Origin: Protea cynaroides
Lineage: Eukaryota; Streptophyta; Magnoliopsida; Proteales; Proteaceae
Assembly (NCBI GenBank): GCA_028583415.1
Contig: CM053266.1
Coordinates: 8,255,932 to 8,319,931, forward strand
Direction: 5' to 3'
Length of the DNA: 64,000 nt
Part shown: positions 34,993-47,598 of the stretch, piece by piece
Layout of the letters: every line of letters starts with the position of its first letter
Numbering within the stretch: position 1 is the stretch's first letter
Notes under the pieces: model-generated
Databases searched by the model: none
What the model saw: only the letters and a program-made list of their open reading frames with translations
Told to the model about the DNA's origin: nothing
Program-made: the position numbers and the translations under genes

Positions 34993-35022
<30 letters not shown>
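34993..35022. repeat. (AT)n microsatellite
   Basis: About 15 AT units. Confidence 0.85.
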
Positions 35023-35027
<5 letters not shown>

Positions 35028-35180
35028 ATACATATGTGACCAATATTTCATGTTGATTAATTAGATAATTAATTATTGCTGTTTTATATTTCTAATCTAT
35101 ATAATATATAATTGCTGCTAGATCATAGCTTTAGTTACAACACTCTACTATACCAAAGTGCTACAGACGATTTTTTTTTT

Positions 35181-35780
35181 TCAAGGGATTCAATGCCTTT
35201 GTGCTGATTATTCCCAGAATTTTATGAGTGCAGAAAAACTACAAGCCCTAAACGGCCCCTACTAGAGTTAGGCCGGCTTTCGTCGCATATGGTGGTGGTT
35301 CCATAATTATGCATTATAACCCCCCCCCCCCACCCAAACCCAAAAAAATAAATACACATTTTACAAGTTTCCGGTCTCATATATATATATATATATAAGA
35401 CATTTCTCCTACATCCATGAGACTTCTACTGATTGCTTTGGATTTTTTTCCCACAACATGCATCATACATTCTCCAGGTCCGAAGGGATCCAGTGCTTTA
35501 AACCGACTCCCAGAATTGTGTTATCAGAGTGTGGAAAAACTAGAGGCCCAAAGGCCCCTACTCGAGTCAGGCATGCTTTCGTCACGTCCGGTGGTTCAAT
35601 ATACAATAAAATTTTTGAAAAAAAAAAAAGAAATATATAAACGATAACACGTTTTACAAGTTTTCCAGTCCAATACTTCAAGAAAACAAAAAAATAAATT
35701 GGAAACAAACGTTTCTCCAACATTCATCAGACTTCCGTTAAAGGATTGCTTAAATCATTGAATTTTTCCCATAACATCTC
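35181..35780. repeat. Two tandem ~300-bp repeat units (R2, R3)
   Basis: The phrase AAGGGATYCARTGC recurs at about 35183 and 35483, a period near 300 bp. Each unit also carries TCCCAGAATT, GGCCCCTACT-GAGT-AGGC, TTTCGTC and TTTTACAAGTTT in the same order. R2 includes a C run (35320-35331) and an (AT)n run (35379-35397). Confidence 0.6.
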
Positions 35781-38700
35781 CACTTCTTGTTCAAACCATC
35801 CTCTAAAGATAAACATAATCACACATGACATTTTTCTTAGTTTTTCAATGCTCCTTATTGAACAGTTTCCCTATTTTTTTATACATTTTCAAACGCATTA
35901 AACTGTGTAAAATTTAGTCCATGACTAGATGTTGGCATGCAATCCATATTTGGGACCTAAACAGATGAGCCGCTTCCAGTTTTTCAATACATCTACAATC
36001 TGCACCTCATCATGTTGCTTTAACCCACCTTAACAAACTTCAAACCATCAGAAAATATGGTAAACGGCCCCGTCCACAAGAAAGATGTTAGCCACAATGA
36101 TGCACTAACGCATTCCTGTTATATCCTTGTAGGGTCTATAGCCACGAACACATAAGATTCCAGGATGCTTCTTGCATCCCCGTTCACTAACATGAGCAAG
36201 ATCATAAAAAAAAATCCCTGCATCCCTCCCTCCCAAACCCATATCAGGTGACTTTAATTTGGGGAATATGCAAGTCTGTATGTCTGTCAAAGATCTGGAT
36301 CTGTAGAGCTACTAAAGGAGTTGACCCAAAAAGTACATAACCCCACACGTCCAATTATGTCATGCTTATAAAAAAATTATGCCATTTGGAAGATCATCTT
36401 TCACACTTGCCCTAATTCAGTCTTAGTTTTGATTGGGTCTAAATTAAGATTTGTCACGCCTCTTTTTTCAAACCTTCGGTCTTTTGGGATCCATTTGAAA
36501 CCTTGCAAGACTAAGAAAGTAAGGTGCTTATAGAAGAACTGGCTATCAAGATTGAGCTTTGACCAGCATCCTAGGGTCAATCACAAGCCATGGAAGGACA
36601 TGTTACAGTGTCATCTTAAACAGCAACATTAATTTTAAAGAGAAAGCAATTATTGATGTGCAGACCAGAACAGAGTAAGTGCTCGTGAAAATAAAGTAAA
36701 GAATTTACTGAAAAGAAATCATTAGTTTTGCAAATCTTATCATTTAGAAAATTGAATCTCCAAGAACAAGATTTACAAATTGAGGTTTGAGATTCCATTG
36801 AACTTGAAGCAAACTGTAGGTTCACTCTTTTAACTCAAGGCTAACAACATGCTTTAGGGAAATTCCTGTATTTTAGTTTTCTGCTCAGACCTGGAGTGGT
36901 TGTTAGTTTAAACTGAACAAAGGTTATAATACTTAATTTAAGAGTTCAGGAACATGTGAAAGGATACTATCACATTATCAGCAATCCAATTCTCATATGC
37001 TCACAGGATTTTACACTACATAGCTTTAATTCTCAAGCTCAGGTGCCTTGAATCATTTGTCAGAGAAACAGATGTAATTAAAGCTTTGCCCACTGAAAAT
37101 GAATTACCAACCTGTGGTACACCACAGAATCCCGAGCACTGTAGTTGTCTCAACAACCAAACATGTTTGTTGCCACTATTGGCAACAATTGTGCAAGAAA
37201 CTGTGTATAGTGAAGAGCATCCATGATGGTTTTAGGGCACAATACTTGCACATCCAAGCTAGTTGAATGAGATCATCCCTGAAGGAAAATGGAATTGAAT
37301 CACAGATTTAGTTTCCAGTATTAGAGTTTGTACATCAATCAGGACTATTAGGTCAAGTCTACTCCTCAACTATTGTTTTCAGAGTTGCATTGATTCAACA
37401 GACATGTAAAAGCTTACACCTAGAGGATCTAAAAGAAAATGCGTTGTAATGAAACATTAGATGCTCAGTTTCCTAAGGCTCATGTCAATAAGCATGCACA
37501 TACACTTTTTTTATAGATACTAACAATTTTTTTCCGAAGGAACAAACAAAATAAAAGACCATTAGGGTGATCCAACAGTTGATCACTGTGAAAAGATTAT
37601 CACCGACTTGCAGAGAGATATTATCATAGGTAAGCAAGAGCCCAGCATTTGTCAATACATCATCCAGCACCTAATTACAGTTCTATTATATTCAAAGGGT
37701 TCTTAGCCAGGTTACACTAATATTTTGTTTTTTTTTTTTTTTTGAGAATAGAAGCTCTTAAGGATTTTTTTTGCGTCTTTATTTAATTTTTCTCTCACAC
37801 AAAAGACAAACTATCAATACCATTACAAATTTTTTGAGTCTTTCAAAAAGATGAGGAAGCATGAAGCTTCAAGGATTGAAAGACCATTATCAGACCCTGT
37901 ATTTTTCCCAGGCAACACTGATCTGGAGCAGTTTAGACCAGCCGATCCAATGAGCAAAGCCCAACCAATTTAATTGGCCAATCCAATTGTGATGCAGTTC
38001 AAGGCAGTCTATTAACCACATGGTCACGTGAACAGTACAACCCATGCTTTCCAGCCTTTGATGTGATAGTCGAAGGGACCCACATGGGCCCCACAAATTG
38101 CGCCGCAAGTCACTCCAGGGAAATCTTTTTCCAGCTCTCAATCTTTTAGAAGATCCTCTTAAGAGTGTTGAGCAAGCAAGATCTTAACTAGTAATACTTT
38201 CTATTTTCAGTTTTAGTTACTTATATAATTGCAAGTAAGAACTTGCCATTTTCAAAGTTTCTATTTTTTAGAATAGTAAATCTTGTTTAGTTAATAGCTA
38301 AAGGAATATTAGATAGTTTCTATTTTCGAATTTACTTAGCCATGAAGACTTTAGGTTAGCAATTTCTATATTGCAATAGCAGCCAAAGGGGAAGTGATGG
38401 CAAAGGAGGGTTTTCAACACATTCAAATCAATTACCCCTCTTTGCTGTAGGATCTTATCACAGTCCAACCTAAATTTAACCTTTAACAACAAACAAGAAT
38501 TATTAATTTAAACAAGTAATTCCCCAACTTCAAATCTAATTGTAAGGTACTTCAAAATTTGGGATCCTTGATCCTTAGGATATGAGCAACAATATTCCAG
38601 AAGATGAGCTTGATCCAACAGGTGGAATCGAAACCAATCTTGTCCGTAGGTCTCAAACATGTATTTTAACAGAACCAGAATTGTATAACAGTAGAAAAAA

Positions 38701-38876
38701 TTACTTATCTCAGAATCTAACCGTTCGAAAATCTTCAAACTTTGAGGGAAAGTACTCTAGGATGTGCTTGATAACATACCCAAATTTGAAGATGATCCAA
38801 CCATGGACGAAGAAGTTATGAATTTTCAAAAAAGCTACTATCATCTGAAAACGGGAATGAACAGAATAAGAGTTTC

Positions 38877-38907
38877 GGTTGAGTCTCACAACCAGTGAGA
38901 CTCAACC
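38877..38907. repeat. Perfect hairpin, 13-bp stem
   Basis: GGTTGAGTCTCAC, loop AACCA, then GTGAGACTCAACC. Confidence 0.8.
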
Positions 38908-39218
38908 AGAATTTAATAATAAACTCTGGCCAACTCTGCTGCCAACATCTTCTTTCTCTTTATTTATAATGCTAAAAGGAAATACAAAAGATAAAAGGAT
39001 TGGTTCCTAAAAGGAATGTTCCAAAATAAAAAAGAGCAACTTTTCTTTATAACTTTTAGGAAAGTTTCCAAAACAAATAACATCTATGATTGACTCATAT
39101 GATAGCCAATCTTAGGAAACAAAACAAATTTAAGAAACAAAACTAATAACTAATTTTAAGGAAATAAATCTAATTTTTTTAATTTAGGAAGAAGACAAAA
39201 TTTTTTAAAAATTCTGTT

Positions 39219-39242
39219 GGTACTGTTCACGTGAACAGTACC
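39219..39242. repeat. Perfect 24-bp palindrome
   Basis: GGTACTGTTCAC followed by its exact reverse complement GTGAACAGTACC, centred on CACGTG. Related words TCACGTGAACAGTAC and GTTCATGAACAGTA occur near 38027 and 39325. Confidence 0.8.
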
Positions 39243-39570
39243 GTGAATAGTATTCTTGGCTTTTGGGGCTTGGCTTTAGGCTGGTTCCATGGACCAATTC
39301 TTGGACTGCATCAGGAAGGTAATGTTCATGAACAGTATCCCTTCTTTAGAAGTCTATAAATTGTTTTTTAATGTAGCTTTGCTCTTAAGTTGTGAATTAA
39401 TGAAAAGCTAGGATTCTACCTTGTGTTGTGAGAAATAGTTGTTGTGAGAGAGAGTTGAAGTGAAAGATTCTTGAGGTGAGAGACCTCCGGTGGTGAGAGA
39501 CCACTTAGGCCTTAAGATGGGATACCTTAAGTCATATGCCCTATCCTCTTCCACCTTTCTATCTTTCCAT

Positions 39571-39601
<31 letters not shown>

Positions 39602-42103
39602 AACACTAGTTATGGTTAATGTTCATGAGTATCCTTGCGGAAACTTCTTGCTGCCTTATCTCCTAAGCTACCCATCAGATGACCCTCAATTTCTGGTATG
39701 ATCGTCCCCTCATTGAACCCTTCCTTCAATATCTATTTGGTCATCGTCCAATGCTAGTTTGTTAGATCTTGAGAATTACTAATTTCTAATTTTAAGTTTC
39801 CAAGTTGGGAGTCAATCCATATCTCTTTATCTAACCATCAGAATAGGCTAAAATTTTGAGGAGTTGTTTCCACCTAGGAGACATACCTTCAGTCGGTGTT
39901 TCAGCTCCATCCAACTAGTGATTTGACAGATCTAAGCAAGGCAAGTTTTCTGGTTCTGCTAATACCCTGCGGCCAGGTTGTATGTGCAGTGTCTGGCACT
40001 GTTTTGCTTGCTGATTTGTAAGATACTGATGTACCTATTGGTTGTGTTAGTGCATCAATCCTATAGTAGGGTTGGTTCCTAATTTGTTGAGTTGAGAACT
40101 GATTCTGATGCAGGCAAAGATCCGTTGGATAGAGATATTCTTAGGATTTAATTTAGAAATCTTTATAAATTTTATTTCTATTGATTTAGTTTTGTTTTAG
40201 AGTTTTACTTAGAAGGTAGTTTCTCTTTTTATTTATTTTATTAATTTTGTTAATGTGGTTCCTTTAGACATGATTAGGTTTTTGTTTTATTAATTTTATT
40301 AGTTTGTATTACTTGTGGGTCCCTAGGTGAGTATTAGTATTTGAGTTGATTTCTAATTAATAGTTGAGTTCAATTAGAACTCTTATATTGAAGTCATATT
40401 TGAGTTTTAATTGTGTTTTTAGAGTTTCAGTCCAATTAGAATTGTAAGTTTATTTAAAGACGTTATTATTAATGAAATTTGTGGATGATTATTTGAAAAA
40501 AAAGTAAAGAAGCTAGAATGCTCTCACGGCTGCTCCCTCTCTCCCCTCACGTAAGTCTCTCTTTCTTAGCTCCCTTCCTTCCATCTTTCTAGGCGGTGAT
40601 CCCTTTCTCCCTTGCTGTTTCAATAACTTCTTTCTCCTCTCTATATCTTTCTCTTTCTTGGTTTTCTCCTATCCTTATATCTCTTTTGTTTTAATTCTTT
40701 ATTTTGACTCCCTACAATTATCCCACCATCCCATTAATTATCCCTAAAATCATCCCATGTTACTATTTTGGTTTCCATTCCTTTTTCACCCTTACCTGAT
40801 AATGGTGTTTTTGATATTCTCCATTGATATTCCCTTTATTCCCTTTATGTGAGATTCACTCTCCATTAGGTCCTGCATTAAATTGGGTGTAGTAAATTCC
40901 CAATTGATATTGACCTAGATGAGTAATCTGGTCAATATTGGCCAATCCTTAAAACCATGCTTAAGCCAGAGGCAATATAGATTACGAAACATCTAGCCTC
41001 AAGCCCTTCAAACATCAACAAACCCTCTCTACAAAACAAAAACAAAAAAAAATAAGAGCATTGCTAACAGATTTTATATATTATTATTAATTTTTTATGT
41101 GTTGATGTATATATATAATTTTCCTTTGAGTTTGTTTCTTTCCCCTTTCCACATGTGATGCTGTACATATTAATTTTGCCTTTCAATTTGTTTCTTTCCC
41201 CTTTCCACCTCCATTAATATTCATGTTATGACCCATGTTCTGAATCCAAAGCTCTGAAATAAGTGAAGCCACTTACCTTAAACATACTACATAATAGAGC
41301 CGACATATTATGATGACACAGATTGGTCCATAAAAAAGCCTCATCTGGATGTGATTTACTTAACAGCCTGCTTCTAAATTGACACAAATAGCGTTGAAGT
41401 CAAGTAAATCAAAGATTATTGGAATTAACACAGTCAGATGTGCGATCATTTAGAATTAGAAAACCACCAAAATCATTAAAAAATAAGCTTATCACCTTAA
41501 GATATAACTCATTTTGTTTATGACTTGAAGCATTTATGGTTATCTCAATTTGAAGTCTAAGCAATATATTAATCTACTACTAGAAATACTGTATACTGGT
41601 TTTCTCGCAAGTTGCAAATATTGTAGAGCTAAAGTTTAATGGGAACAAGTGGAAGACAAAGAAGAATTACAGAGGAAAGAGGTGGGAGGAAAAGAAGAGG
41701 GGAGTAACAAATGATGTTATTTTCTTTGCGTAAACAGAAAAAAGTAAACATACAATAAACAGAAGCTAGGTACCCATTTTTATGAATCATAGCAACAGAT
41801 ATGTTCCAGAATCATGTTTGGAAAAAGCACTATTTTATCAAACAACAAAATGAATTTTACAAGAGAAATAAAACAAACAAAGAACAAACAGAGAAAAGCA
41901 TAAGTGAGAACAGTTTTAAATGGATGGACAGGAGCAATACCATAACAACAGTCTTCTCCTTCAATACTTCAAAAATGACAAAAAGAAAATAACTTTGAAA
42001 TTGATGTGCAGACCCAAGGGGTTGGTGGTGAGGGTATTTGCTAATGCACTTTTCAGAAAGTGATCATGGCAATTCTTGTCTGAGAACAAAAAATAAAAAG
42101 GAA

Positions 42104-42570
42104 ATTCATTTGATTAATGGAATAGAACTGAAGACAGAGGATGGGACCCAGACAAGCTGAAAACATCTCATGGAATTACCGGATTAGTACTTGGAAGAAT
42201 ACCATGAAACAACAGGAGTCACACATGATTTAACCTCAAACAAAGTGAGAGATGAAGCAAGAGAAGGAATTGGAAAGCTGGCTCAAGGTGGAAAATTGGG
42301 TGACCCTCGCTGCCAACCACATTGCACAGAATGCAATTCATTTGATTAATGGTATAGAACTGAAGACAGAGCATGGAACCCAGACAAGCTGAAAACATCT
42401 CATGGGTTTAACCGGATTAGTGCTCGAAGAATACCATGAAACAACAGGAGTCACACATGATTTTAACCTCAAACAAAGTGAGAAATGAAGCAAGAGAAGG
42501 AATTGGAAAGCTGGCTCAAGGTGGAAAATCGGGTGACCCTCGCTGCCAACCACATTGCACAGAATGCAAT
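42104..42570. repeat. Tandem duplication, unit ~232 bp
   Basis: TTCATTTGATTAATGG begins at 42105 and 42337. The two units run almost identically to ACCACATTGCACAGAATGCAATTCA, with a few substitutions and single-base indels. Confidence 0.9.
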
Positions 42571-43670
42571 TCAGTCGTACATTGGTAGAAGCCAGGACCT
42601 GGAAGAACACGCCAAAGGAATTATTCTAGGCAGTATGAATTTTTAGCAGCAGATACGGAACAACAAAGACCTGTCACCGATCTAGGTTTAGGCAGCCCCG
42701 CCAAAAGTTGAAGTGTTTACAGGCTTGGAAACAGACCATTGGGATGTAAATTCCACTTGCAAGAAAATGTGTCTTGAGTTAAATGGATGAAGAGACAATG
42801 GGCAATTTATTCTTGGATTGTAAAATTGCAAAGGTAATATGGAGCTATTAGTTTGAACTTTGTGGAGAGTGTTGGGTATGATCTGGAGACATGAGATTTT
42901 TATGAATACTTGAGCAAGAAAAATGTTTGGATCACAGGAGTAAGTCAGAAATGCCCCCATCTGATGTCTAAGGGATTGTACAAGGAAAGGAACAGAAGTG
43001 CTTTTACGGGAAGCCTAGATCTCTATAATTTAAGCTGAGTATGGAGTTTACTGGTTTGATTTAGCACTCACCAAAGAGTGAAAATCCTCTTGGTGTGGTA
43101 AAGCACAGCTGTTGATACAAAATGGAATGTACACCACAAAAATGAAGATCAGTGCCCTATGTCCAGTATATGAGACAGTATATATTCCTCAAGAAGATGG
43201 GACAGTAAATAGATGAATAAATGCATACATATCTAAGAGTAAATGAGAAGTTTATCGTTACCCATCGAGGGAAAAACACAACTGTTCAAAAAGGCAATTT
43301 AGGACAAAGTGATAAATTGCTAGAAACCACTAGCAGACACATCTAACAAATGTGATGTGAACCCAATCAATCAATTTTATCAGCTAACATTCCATAGAAC
43401 AAAGATAGTTGTAACAAATTCCAACTGCCTCGAATATAATGCAGTTGTTACCTTTTTCAGTTTCACCTTAGACATTAGTACGCAGATTCTTCTCACTGTA
43501 GGCAGTTTCACCACTTTATAATTGGGATAACCTTCTATAGCATGTGCATAAATCTCAAAATTAGGATATTATAAAAGCCTTCAAATAGAAATTTCGATAA
43601 CTAATGGGAGCAAAGTTTGTCATAAGAGAAGCATATTTCCAGTACAGAGAGATAACAGATGGCTCCCAAA

Positions 43671-44214
43671 CTAGAACAGAGATTCGTCAATCTCAATCTT
43701 AACAACTTCATCGTCGTCAAAACGATCTTTCTTAGGCGGAGAAGGAGGAGCTGGAACCCTAGGAGGACCTCTTCCCTTCTTCTTGTTCCGAGGCCTCGCC
43801 TAGTAAAACCGAATCGGAAACAGAAACTACTCAGGAGAAGCCCACGAAAGCCCAAGAAAATGTCCTAAAAGCTTTGGAAACAGCGTTAACAAACTTACAT
43901 TTCCATAGGAATGATTGAATCTCTTCCCCTTCGCGGTCTTCCTGTCACCCCTGCCACAGTACACTGAACAAGAAGACAGAGTAATCAGCACAATAATCAT
44001 GGAAATTAAGACTTTTTCTTTTGAGAGAGAGATAGAGGGGAGTTGTTTTCGAGTTCTCGTCCTTACCTAAGGGGAGTGTTTGAGGAGAAGCTGAGACGGG
44101 AATAAGACTGGGGAGCGACACGCTGAGAGTTTCAGTTCGAGAAAACGAGACTCGAGACGAAAGGTTGAGAGATTGAGAGGCCACAGGAAGAGCTCCCAGC
44201 AAAAGTGACGCCAT
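43671..44214 (-). CDS. PSRP4: Chloroplast 30S ribosomal protein bTHXc (PSRP4 / S31), three exons
   Basis: Nuclear gene for the Thx-type small-subunit protein of the plastid ribosome, intact. Exon 1 is 44214-44067, exon 2 43963-43899, exon 3 43799-43671 (stop TAG). Introns are 103 and 99 nt with GTAAGG...TTCAG and GTAAGT...ACTAG ends, and the phases fit exactly. The 113-aa product has a Ser-rich transit peptide of about 50 residues (MASLLLGALPVASQSLNLSS...), a mature core YCGRGDRKTAKGKRFNHSYG, then RPRNKKKGRGPPRVPAPP and an acidic tail ending IEIDESLF. The GRGDRKTAKGKR core matches bacterial Thx and plastid PSRP4 as I know them. Start ATG 44214 is the only one giving a transit peptide. Spliced sequence recognised by eye; confidence is high because both junctions restore the family sequence. 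Confidence 0.93.
43800..43898 (-). other. bTHXc intron 2
   Basis: 99 nt; donor AAT/GTAAGT at 43898, acceptor TTTTACTAG/GCG at 43800, pyrimidine-rich tract before the acceptor. Confidence 0.88.
43964..44066 (-). other. bTHXc intron 1
   Basis: 103 nt; donor TTAG/GTAAGG at 44066, acceptor CTTGTTCAG/TG at 43964, phase 1. Confidence 0.88.
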
Positions 44215-44294
44215 GACTGTAAGAAATGCGCCCAGGAAGGGATAAGGTCCCAGAACCGTTGAAGCAGTTTCCAGTTTCTCCTTCTCTGCGACGC

Positions 44295-44303
44295 TTATAT
44301 ACT
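44295..44303 (-). promoter_or_regulatory. TATA box of bTHXc gene
   Basis: GTATATAAG on the minus strand about 85 bp upstream of the ATG. Confidence 0.6.
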
Positions 44304-44430
44304 CATACTGTCTTTGCTATTTGTATATGGATTCTAATTCGGATGATTCAAAAGAAAAATTATCCGATCCGAATTGATATTCAAACTAATAATTTTGAAG
44401 ATTTAATACGTTCTAAAGGACTAATTAAAG

Positions 44431-44692
44431 AAAATCATGAATTGAAATCGTCTCCTGCCAGTGATTTGGCAGGAGACGCGGCTGCCCGGATGGATGGCCG
44501 ACACTTGGCTGTCGGGTGAATCCGAATCCTCCATCCGAGCCGACACTCAAGCCGACAAACTGAGCCGATAGGGGGTGTCGGCTCGGATGGAGGGCTCAGA
44601 TTCACCCAACAGACAGGTGTCGGCCATCCATCCGAGCAGTCCCGTCTCCTGCCAAATCTAAGGCAGGAGACGATTTGGATCCAAAAATCATG
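44431..44692. mobile_element. Fold-back MITE upstream of bTHXc, with 9-bp flanks
   Basis: About 100-bp inverted repeats starting AAATCGTCTCCTGCC and ending GGCAGGAGACGATTT surround a short loop near 44560. Each arm also contains its own small hairpin (CGTCTCCTGCC...GGCAGGAGACG). AAAATCATG at 44431-44439 and 44684-44692 fits a 9-bp target duplication, as made by Mutator-like elements. There is no coding capacity. It lies about 220-480 bp upstream of the bTHXc ATG. Confidence 0.75.
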
Positions 44693-45305
44693 TGATTAAG
44701 ACAATTGAGAACACATGAATTGAGAAACAATCATAACTAATATTGGAGAGTTACATAAATAAGAAGTGTAATAATTGAGGTGAATATTTAACTATTCCAC
44801 TTAAATGAGGCCTTAAATAACCCCAAAGGATAGTTTAAACGTTGACATAAAATAGTCCCAACAAATCTATTTTTACTTACTGGTTGTTGTTGCTAAAACT
44901 GGACTAGCTGATGTGTCCTGCCATCTGCAAGAGAGGGAAGATTATCGAAGGATAGACTGGGTAGTTTGATATCTACTCCGATGGTCAAATCAATCACAGA
45001 GCACAGTATGGAGCTTACTGGAAAGATGTAAGCTCCCTAGAGAATGGGGTCACCTGAGTATTCTCTCAAGATGGGGGATGGTAAAGTGAGAAAAGATTGG
45101 ATCCGATTACCTGTGACCATCGAGTATTTATGTGAGGAACAGACCTACAGTTGGAGTCGAATATGTCGTTCAGTGATTGAGATGGATGAGGAGTCTAACT
45201 CTCCTGGCGATCCTTAATCGATTAGTCCTGTCACCGTAGGATGGTGATCTTACGGGTAGGACAAGTCATCATTACAGACTTTCCAGGTGGTTTATTAGAC
45301 ATCCA
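44693..45305. other. Intergenic DNA left of element H
   Basis: No gene recognised. ATCCA at 45301-45305 would be the target copy for element H if its right end were available. Confidence 0.5.
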
Positions 45306-45647
45306 TGTAAGACCTGCACTCCACTAACTTGGTCTAATCGTGTCATGCCAGGTCTTTCTATCATTGTTGGACCAAGTGGACCGACCATGTGAAGATGGAT
45401 CACAAAACCAGGTATGAATTGAGTTAAAAATGCTCAAAAGTATACGTATGGTAGAATACATGGGTAGGTATTGTCGACTATAAGGCAAGAAACAAAGGTC
45501 ACTGATCCAGGACCCTACGGTCAATGTTTTCGACCCTATGGTCGATGGATTTTGCGACCATAGGCCATCAACCGAGATAGAAACTTTTCTGATTTGAGGA
45601 GGATTTCTTTCCTAATGTTGGAGAACTCTATATGAAAAATTTTTCTC

Positions 45648-45655
45648 TATATAAA
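45648..45655 (+). promoter_or_regulatory. TATA box in LTR of H
   Basis: TATATAAA followed by GGACGTTCCTTAG, as in A and B. Confidence 0.6.
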
Positions 45656-47216
45656 GGACGTTCCTTAGTCTTTTTCACTCTTTTAGAACATTAGTAAAAC
45701 CTAGAGAAAGAGAAGGAAAGATAAGGAAAAGAAGGAGAAGAAGAGAAAACTAAGGAGGAGACTGAGAGAAGAGTTCCACAGACTCTCTGCAACAAGTAAG
45801 GTATGAACCTTGTCTTTGTAGCCTTAGAACACTAGGAGTAAAGGTTTCTAATGTAAATTGAGATACCAAACCCAACGTAAGAATGCAACCATGGGAATTG
45901 CTAAGCAAGCCTCCAATGGGAAACCATAAAGAATAGGTTAAAGTAATTAGTTGGTAAAACTAAGAAACTTAGCCTTAGAATAATCATTAGGATAAACTCA
46001 ATTGAAGCGCCGAAGAGTTGACCCAAGAAGGACTCGGATTGAATGTAGTTTGTAACCAGAAATCTCAAGGTCACAGTTACGGTCGACCATAGCATGACCA
46101 GCATGATCAAAGTATCAACCATAAGCATTCGGAAAGAATTCAGAAATCATATGGTAGTAGGTACGATCGCATATGGTGCGACCGTAGGGTATTGACCGTA
46201 GACAGTAAGGTCGACACAGTATGAGACCATAGGACCAATCAGACACCTATCAGTGCTCTGTTTTGATTTTCGACTACTGTAACATGTTACATATGAACCC
46301 TAACTTAAATTCATATAACTTTTAGGTTATTAAATCGATTCAAAGAGAATTACAAGGCTTAAAAGGAGATCGAGTTTTGCTAACAGGTGAGGGAACAAGA
46401 CCTAAACTAATTGGATAATAACAAACTGTTTACTTTATTGTGTCAAATGCCATGAATGATGCTATGTTTGTATGCTTGTAATGTGCATCTCACATGTCAT
46501 CCAATATTATTGTTATTACTGATCATGCATATTTACTTCTGTCTATTTACTACCATGTTGATTGATGATGATAGGAATAGGTATGTGAATGTGTGTCTGG
46601 TTTGTGTGTTGGATGCGAGTGGGCATGAAGGGGAGAACGTGGCATTGTGATCTTTGACCCTAGACTCTAGCTCTATCTCTACTCAAGTCTTGCCCATTGA
46701 CATCGTCGTATCATCATTACCTTAGCAGAATTATTACGTCGTAGGACATCAGGGGAGGTGGTCTCGGACCGTGTAGTCTCTAACTCTGCCGGGGGACTTT
46801 AGCTCTATCTCTATGGAAGTATTGAAGGATGCTGGGGTGAGACCTTGGATACACTGGATGACATTTAGGATTGGTTAGTTGCGAGCCTAGTTTGCAAGCC
46901 CTCGCCAATAGGGGCTTACGTGTTGGTATGGGTAGGGCATCAGGGGAAGTGTTGGCGGTGTGTGATCCGGACACTTTAGCTCTATCTCTATTCCATGGTG
47001 GGTGCATGTGGGATGGAAATGGTGTTTGATCCATTGGGCGAATTCACACACTTGTGAATAGAGGTGCGGGGGCCACCAAACCTTTCTATAGCATATTGTA
47101 AACTTAAAAACCAGACCAAAGATATTGAATTGAATGCATGCATATGTTTGTTGCATTGTTTTGTTTTACTCACTGAACTGTGATGTGTGCTCACCCTTTC
47201 AACTTCGAATATTTTA

Positions 47217-47350
47217 GTTGATGATGTAGGTCCTACTTGAAGATATATGAATGCGCTGATGTATCGACACGTTGCGGCCATGGACGTAGAAGCGGTTGAA
47301 GATGTGCATGATCCTTCATGAAAGTGCAACCAGTGTATTTTTTTTATTAG
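47217..47350 (+). pseudogene. LTR-encoded 44-codon frame, degenerate copy in H
   Basis: VDDVGPT then a frame disruption, YMNALMYRHVAAMDVEAVEDVHDPS, a TGA, and KCNQC. Same order as the intact copies but no longer open. Confidence 0.5.
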
Positions 47351-47598
47351 TTTAGCTATATTTGGTCATTGGAACATGTAACGGATTATTTACCTTTATG
47401 TCTTAAGTTTTTGAAAAATAATTGGATTAAATAATTATTATATCATTGTTAGAAACTTAGTTCATTATCTATAAGACTTCTGCTTATTTGTTATTTATCT
47501 CTGATTATTTCTATGGAAGGTGTGTGTGGTTGATATGGTGGGTACTACTTAACAGAAATCCTGGTTGAATCGTTGGTTTATTTATGGTTCATCACACT

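Larger units (their letters stand above)
33950..35171. mobile_element. 1.2-kb element with 24-bp terminal inverted repeats
   Basis: ATCGTCTGTAGCACTTTGGT at 33950 is repeated in inverse orientation at 35148-35171 (ACCAAAGTGCTACAGACGAT), extending to about 24 bp with one mismatch. The ends fall inside an array of ~300-bp repeats, which supports insertion. No transposase and no clear target duplication were found. It is a non-autonomous DNA transposon of unassigned superfamily. Its interior contains LTR-like sequence. Confidence 0.6.
35781..43670. other. Long intergenic region without recognisable genes
   Basis: All open frames are short and without motifs. Parts at about 39330-39600 and 40140-40560 look like decayed LTR or leader sequence (TATA-like TATAAATT, purine-rich leader, (GA)n at 39571-39597; TATTTAAAGACG with CT-rich leader), but no partner LTR or primer site was found. 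Two palindromes and one tandem duplication are listed separately. Confidence 0.45.

Noticed and set aside
36616..38821. Several 60-90 codon frames in the 36-39 kb region
   Set aside because: AT-rich, no motif, no splice-consistent extension, scattered on both strands.
43601..43868. Overlapping open frames on both strands near 43.6-43.9 kb
   Set aside because: They ignore the bTHXc intron; the correct frame of exon 3 is different and joins exon 2 in phase.
44226..44519. 97-codon plus-strand frame upstream of bTHXc
   Set aside because: Runs through the promoter and into the MITE; no homology recognised.
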